Shown here one piece after another: positions 31,781 through 33,580 of a stretch of DNA of 33,580 nt. How positions within the stretch are numbered: the first letter of the stretch is position 1; each line of letters starts with the position of its first letter. The stretch covers positions 1 to 33,580 of the forward strand of contig JAAWHK010000021.1 of assembly GCA_022795805.1 (NCBI GenBank). The letters run 5' to 3'. Origin of the DNA: Hungatella sp. GTDB taxonomy: Bacteria; Bacillota; Clostridia; Lachnospirales; Lachnospiraceae. A program made the translations under genes and the position numbers. Under the pieces are notes generated by a model that saw only the letters and a program-made list of their open reading frames with translations, was not told where the DNA came from and made no database searches.

Positions 31781-32698
31781 ATGGAAAAAATATTAATTGT
31801 TGATGACAGTTCGACCCAGGCACTGCAATTAAAATCTATTTTGGATGATGATTACGATATAACGGTTGCCCATACGGCCGAGGAAGGGCTTTCCCATGCC
31901 AGCACCGAAGATTTCTCTCTGATTCTTTTGGATGTGGTTATGCCGGGAATGGACGGCTTTACGCTGCTGAAGAAACTGCAGGAGGAGATCATCACCCAGA
32001 GTGTGCCCGTGATTTTGATTACAAGCCTTTCCGATATCCAGCATGAACAGCTGGGATTGACACTGGGAGCTGTTGACTATATATCGAAACCCTTCCATCC
32101 GCTGATCGTAAAGGCGAGAGTTAACACCCATATCAAACTGTACAGATACCGCAAACAGGTGGAGCACCAGTCCATGACCGACCAGCTGACAGGCATCGCC
32201 AACAGGCGCCAGCACGACTGCTACAGCATCATAAAGTGGAACGAGGCCATCCGTTTAAAAGTCCCGTTTTCGGTATGTATGTTTGATATTGACTATTTTA
32301 AAGTGTACAATGATACCTTTGGACACCCTGCGGGAGACAAGGTCATCGCCAGCGTGGCCAATGTAATTTCTTCCCATCTCCAGCGCAGCACGGACTTTGT
32401 GGCCCGCTACGGAGGAGAGGAGTTTGTGGCCTTCTTTTTAGGCGACAGTGCATCCTCCGCGTTCGAGTACCTGAAAAAGATCCGCAAGGCTGTGGAGGAG
32501 CTGCATATTCCCCACAATCCGTCCAAATCTCAGTGGGTAACCATCAGCATCGGCGGCATCACCCTGGTGCCTCAGAGGGAGAATTCCTATGAGGTTTATC
32601 TGAAGCTTGCGGACACCATGCTGTACGATGCGAAAAAGCTTGGACGAAACAGAGTGGTGTGGGCCAATGAGAAGATGAAGCAGTGGTATGAAGAGTAG
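31781..32698 (+). CDS. Response regulator diguanylate cyclase (REC-GGDEF)
   Basis: Cytoplasmic signalling enzyme, 305 residues. The receiver domain (1-120) has acidic D8/D9, phospho-acceptor D51 in LLDVVMPGMDG, T81 and K103 in ISKPF. The GGDEF domain (about 130-298) starts with MTDQLTGIANRRQ, has FDIDYFKVYNDTFGHPAGD and the intact active motif GGEEF (211-215), and carries the inhibitory site RSTD (202-205) exactly five residues before it. It should convert two GTP to c-di-GMP on phosphorylation and be product-inhibited. AGGAG lies 7 bases before the ATG at 31781. No histidine kinase is in the window. Its position after the polysaccharide operon suggests control of polymer export or synthesis. 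Confidence 0.93.
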   Translation: MEKILIVDDSSTQALQLKSILDDDYDITVAHTAEEGLSHASTEDFSLILLDVVMPGMDGFTLLKKLQEEIITQSVPVILITSLSDIQHEQLGLTLGAVDYISKPFHPLIVKARVNTHIKLYRYRKQVEHQSMTDQLTGIANRRQHDCYSIIKWNEAIRLKVPFSVCMFDIDYFKVYNDTFGHPAGDKVIASVANVISSHLQRSTDFVARYGGEEFVAFFLGDSASSAFEYLKKIRKAVEELHIPHNPSKSQWVTISIGGITLVPQRENSYEVYLKLADTMLYDAKKLGRNRVVWANEKMKQWYEE

Positions 32699-32712
32699 GG
32701 ATGACGCGCATG

Positions 32713-32744
32713 CAGCCTTCCTGAGTGGAGGGCTGTTTTTCTTT
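32713..32744 (+). terminator. Intrinsic terminator after the diguanylate cyclase
   Basis: CAGCCTTCC (32713-32721) pairs with GGAGGGCTG (32727-32735), one G-U pair, 5-base loop, then TTTTTCTTT. It lies 14 bp past the stop codon. Confidence 0.9.
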
Positions 32745-32815
32745 CAGGGAAACTGGATCTTATGAGACAGCAACGCCCCGGTGGTATCACGCCGGAGCAA
32801 GGAGGAGGAAAACAT

Positions 32816-33262
32816 ATGGACAGAGACAGGCATGGGCCGGAAGCCGGAGGCCGGTATGACGATATAATGGATTTGCCCCACCACGTTTCGGCGGTTCATC
32901 CGCAGATGCCGCTGTCTGACCGGGCAGCGCAGTTTTCACCCTTTGCGGCCCTGACGGGATACGGGGACGCCGTGCGGGAGACGGCCCGGATTACAGACGC
33001 GTTTGTCTGCCTGGATGAGGACAGCAGGGAGAGCCTGGACGGGAAACTGTGTATTCTGCAGGAGCACATAGGGGAGAGACCGGAAGTGACGGTGACGTTT
33101 TTCAGGCCGGATAACCGGAAGGACGGAGGGACCTATGAGACGGCGACGGGAAATCTGAAGAAGATTGACACCTGGGGGAGAAAACTGGTGATGAGTGACG
33201 GGACGGTTGTCTCCATGGACTATGTGATACAGATGGAGAGCGGATTGTTTTGGAAAGCATGA
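32816..33262 (+). CDS. YolD-like family protein
   Basis: Small cytoplasmic protein of 148 residues. YDDIMDLPHHVSAVHPQMPL and RAAQFSPFAALTGYGDAVRE with the C-terminal VTVTFFRPDNRKDGGTYETA and MSDGTVVSMDYVIQME match the YolD-like family, a small beta-domain protein usually next to Y-family DNA polymerases (UvrX/DinB) in Firmicutes. Here no polymerase lies upstream; a polymerase further downstream cannot be excluded. GGAGGAGGAAAACAT gives a strong site for the ATG at 32816; an in-frame ATG at 32762 is unsupported. The function of the family is not firmly known. Confidence 0.85.
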   Translation: MDRDRHGPEAGGRYDDIMDLPHHVSAVHPQMPLSDRAAQFSPFAALTGYGDAVRETARITDAFVCLDEDSRESLDGKLCILQEHIGERPEVTVTFFRPDNRKDGGTYETATGNLKKIDTWGRKLVMSDGTVVSMDYVIQMESGLFWKA

Positions 33263-33278
33263 TGAAAGAGGATGACAA

Positions 33279-33580
33279 ATGCAGGGCAGGAACCGATTAT
33301 TGGGGCACCCGTTTTTTAAAAACGTGGAGCCGGAGACTGCAAAGAGGCTGTGGCGCTGCGGCCAGGTGAAGGAGTTTTCCAAAGGCAGTCTGGTTATAAG
33401 GGCAAAGGAGCCCATGGACTATGTGTGTTTCCAGCTTTCGGGAAAGTCCATGATCTACAACATGACCCATCACGGAAAACGGAAGATCATTTTCATACTG
33501 GGAAGCGGAACCTTGCTCAATGAACATGTGTTCCAGGAACATCTGACTTCCCTGTACTGTGAAACCATGGAGAAAAGTCA
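33279..33580 (+). CDS. Crp/Fnr-family regulator, 3'-truncated by window end
   Basis: First 100 residues of a probable cAMP-receptor-like transcription factor. LLGHPFFKNVEPETAKRLW, then EFSKGSLVIRAKEPMDYVCF, LSGKSMIYNMTHHGKRKIIF and ILGSGTLLNEHVF follow the order of a cyclic-nucleotide-binding beta-barrel. The barrel glycines are present, but the cAMP phosphate-contacting Arg-Ser pattern is not recognisable in the visible part, so the ligand is unknown. The start ATG at 33279 has AAAGAGGA ahead and is 16 bases after the YolD-like stop. The helix-turn-helix end, which would confirm the call, is outside the window. Confidence 0.8.
   Translation, partial: MQGRNRLLGHPFFKNVEPETAKRLWRCGQVKEFSKGSLVIRAKEPMDYVCFQLSGKSMIYNMTHHGKRKIIFILGSGTLLNEHVFQEHLTSLYCETMEKS

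Noticed and set aside
1-33580. CRISPR arrays, rRNA or tRNA genes, insertion sequences
   Set aside because: No regularly spaced repeats, cloverleaf-like sequences, rRNA segments or transposase motifs were seen on either strand.

Overview
The window looks like the chromosome of a gut-type Lachnospiraceae (Clostridium cluster XIVa; Hungatella, Enterocloster or Lachnoclostridium relatives). The evidence is moderate-to-high GC with AGGAGG ribosome binding sites, sigma-A style promoters, a Dpp/Opp importer with an M42 peptidase, a molybdenum cofactor cluster in clostridial fusion forms, a YolD-like protein and a DUF6020-like membrane protein. The genus is a guess. All genes are on the + strand except two between 6373 and 8881.

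Layout. (1) 1-6366: a peptide ABC importer operon (solute-binding protein truncated at the window edge, two permeases, two ATPases) followed by an M42 aminopeptidase and closed by a hairpin terminator. A perfect 13-bp hairpin separates the binding protein from the permeases. (2) 6373-8953, minus strand: a TylF-type methyltransferase with an added Rossmann domain, then a polytopic DUF6020-like protein, from one promoter. (3) 9024-17492: a nine-gene molybdenum operon from one good promoter. It encodes a MobA/MocA-like nucleotidyltransferase fused to a ModE-like DNA-binding domain, a histidine phosphatase-HD fusion, a MoeA-like protein with a Cys-rich tail, MoaA, MoaC, a MOSC-Mog fusion, and the ModABC molybdate importer. 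(4) 17533-18779: a tyrosine recombinase followed, 4 bp after its stop, by a segment bounded by perfect 20-bp inverted repeats. The segment carries a strong extended -10 promoter. (5) 18780-31711: a complete-looking Wzx/Wzy-type exopolysaccharide (capsule) operon headed by a small zinc-ribbon/AP2 protein. It holds a truncated priming transferase, a metallophosphoesterase, two Wzz-like proteins (one fused to a degenerate GGDEF domain), Wzy, PssD/PssE, one GT4, two paralogous GT2 and Wzx. (6) 31697-33580: a response-regulator diguanylate cyclase behind a consensus promoter, a terminator, a YolD-like protein and the start of a Crp/Fnr-type regulator.

Most interesting reading: regions 4-6 look like a phase-variable polysaccharide locus. 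The recombinase probably flips the 260-bp segment. As printed, the best promoter points away from the polysaccharide genes, towards the recombinase (inferred OFF or low state). Inversion would place it about 80 bp upstream of the AP2 gene, reading into the operon. A second layer may be c-di-GMP: a canonical GGEEF protein adjoins the operon and a GGDEF-derived domain is fused to the chain-length regulator, although that domain has lost the catalytic and I-site motifs. The inversion and the c-di-GMP link are inferences from sequence layout.
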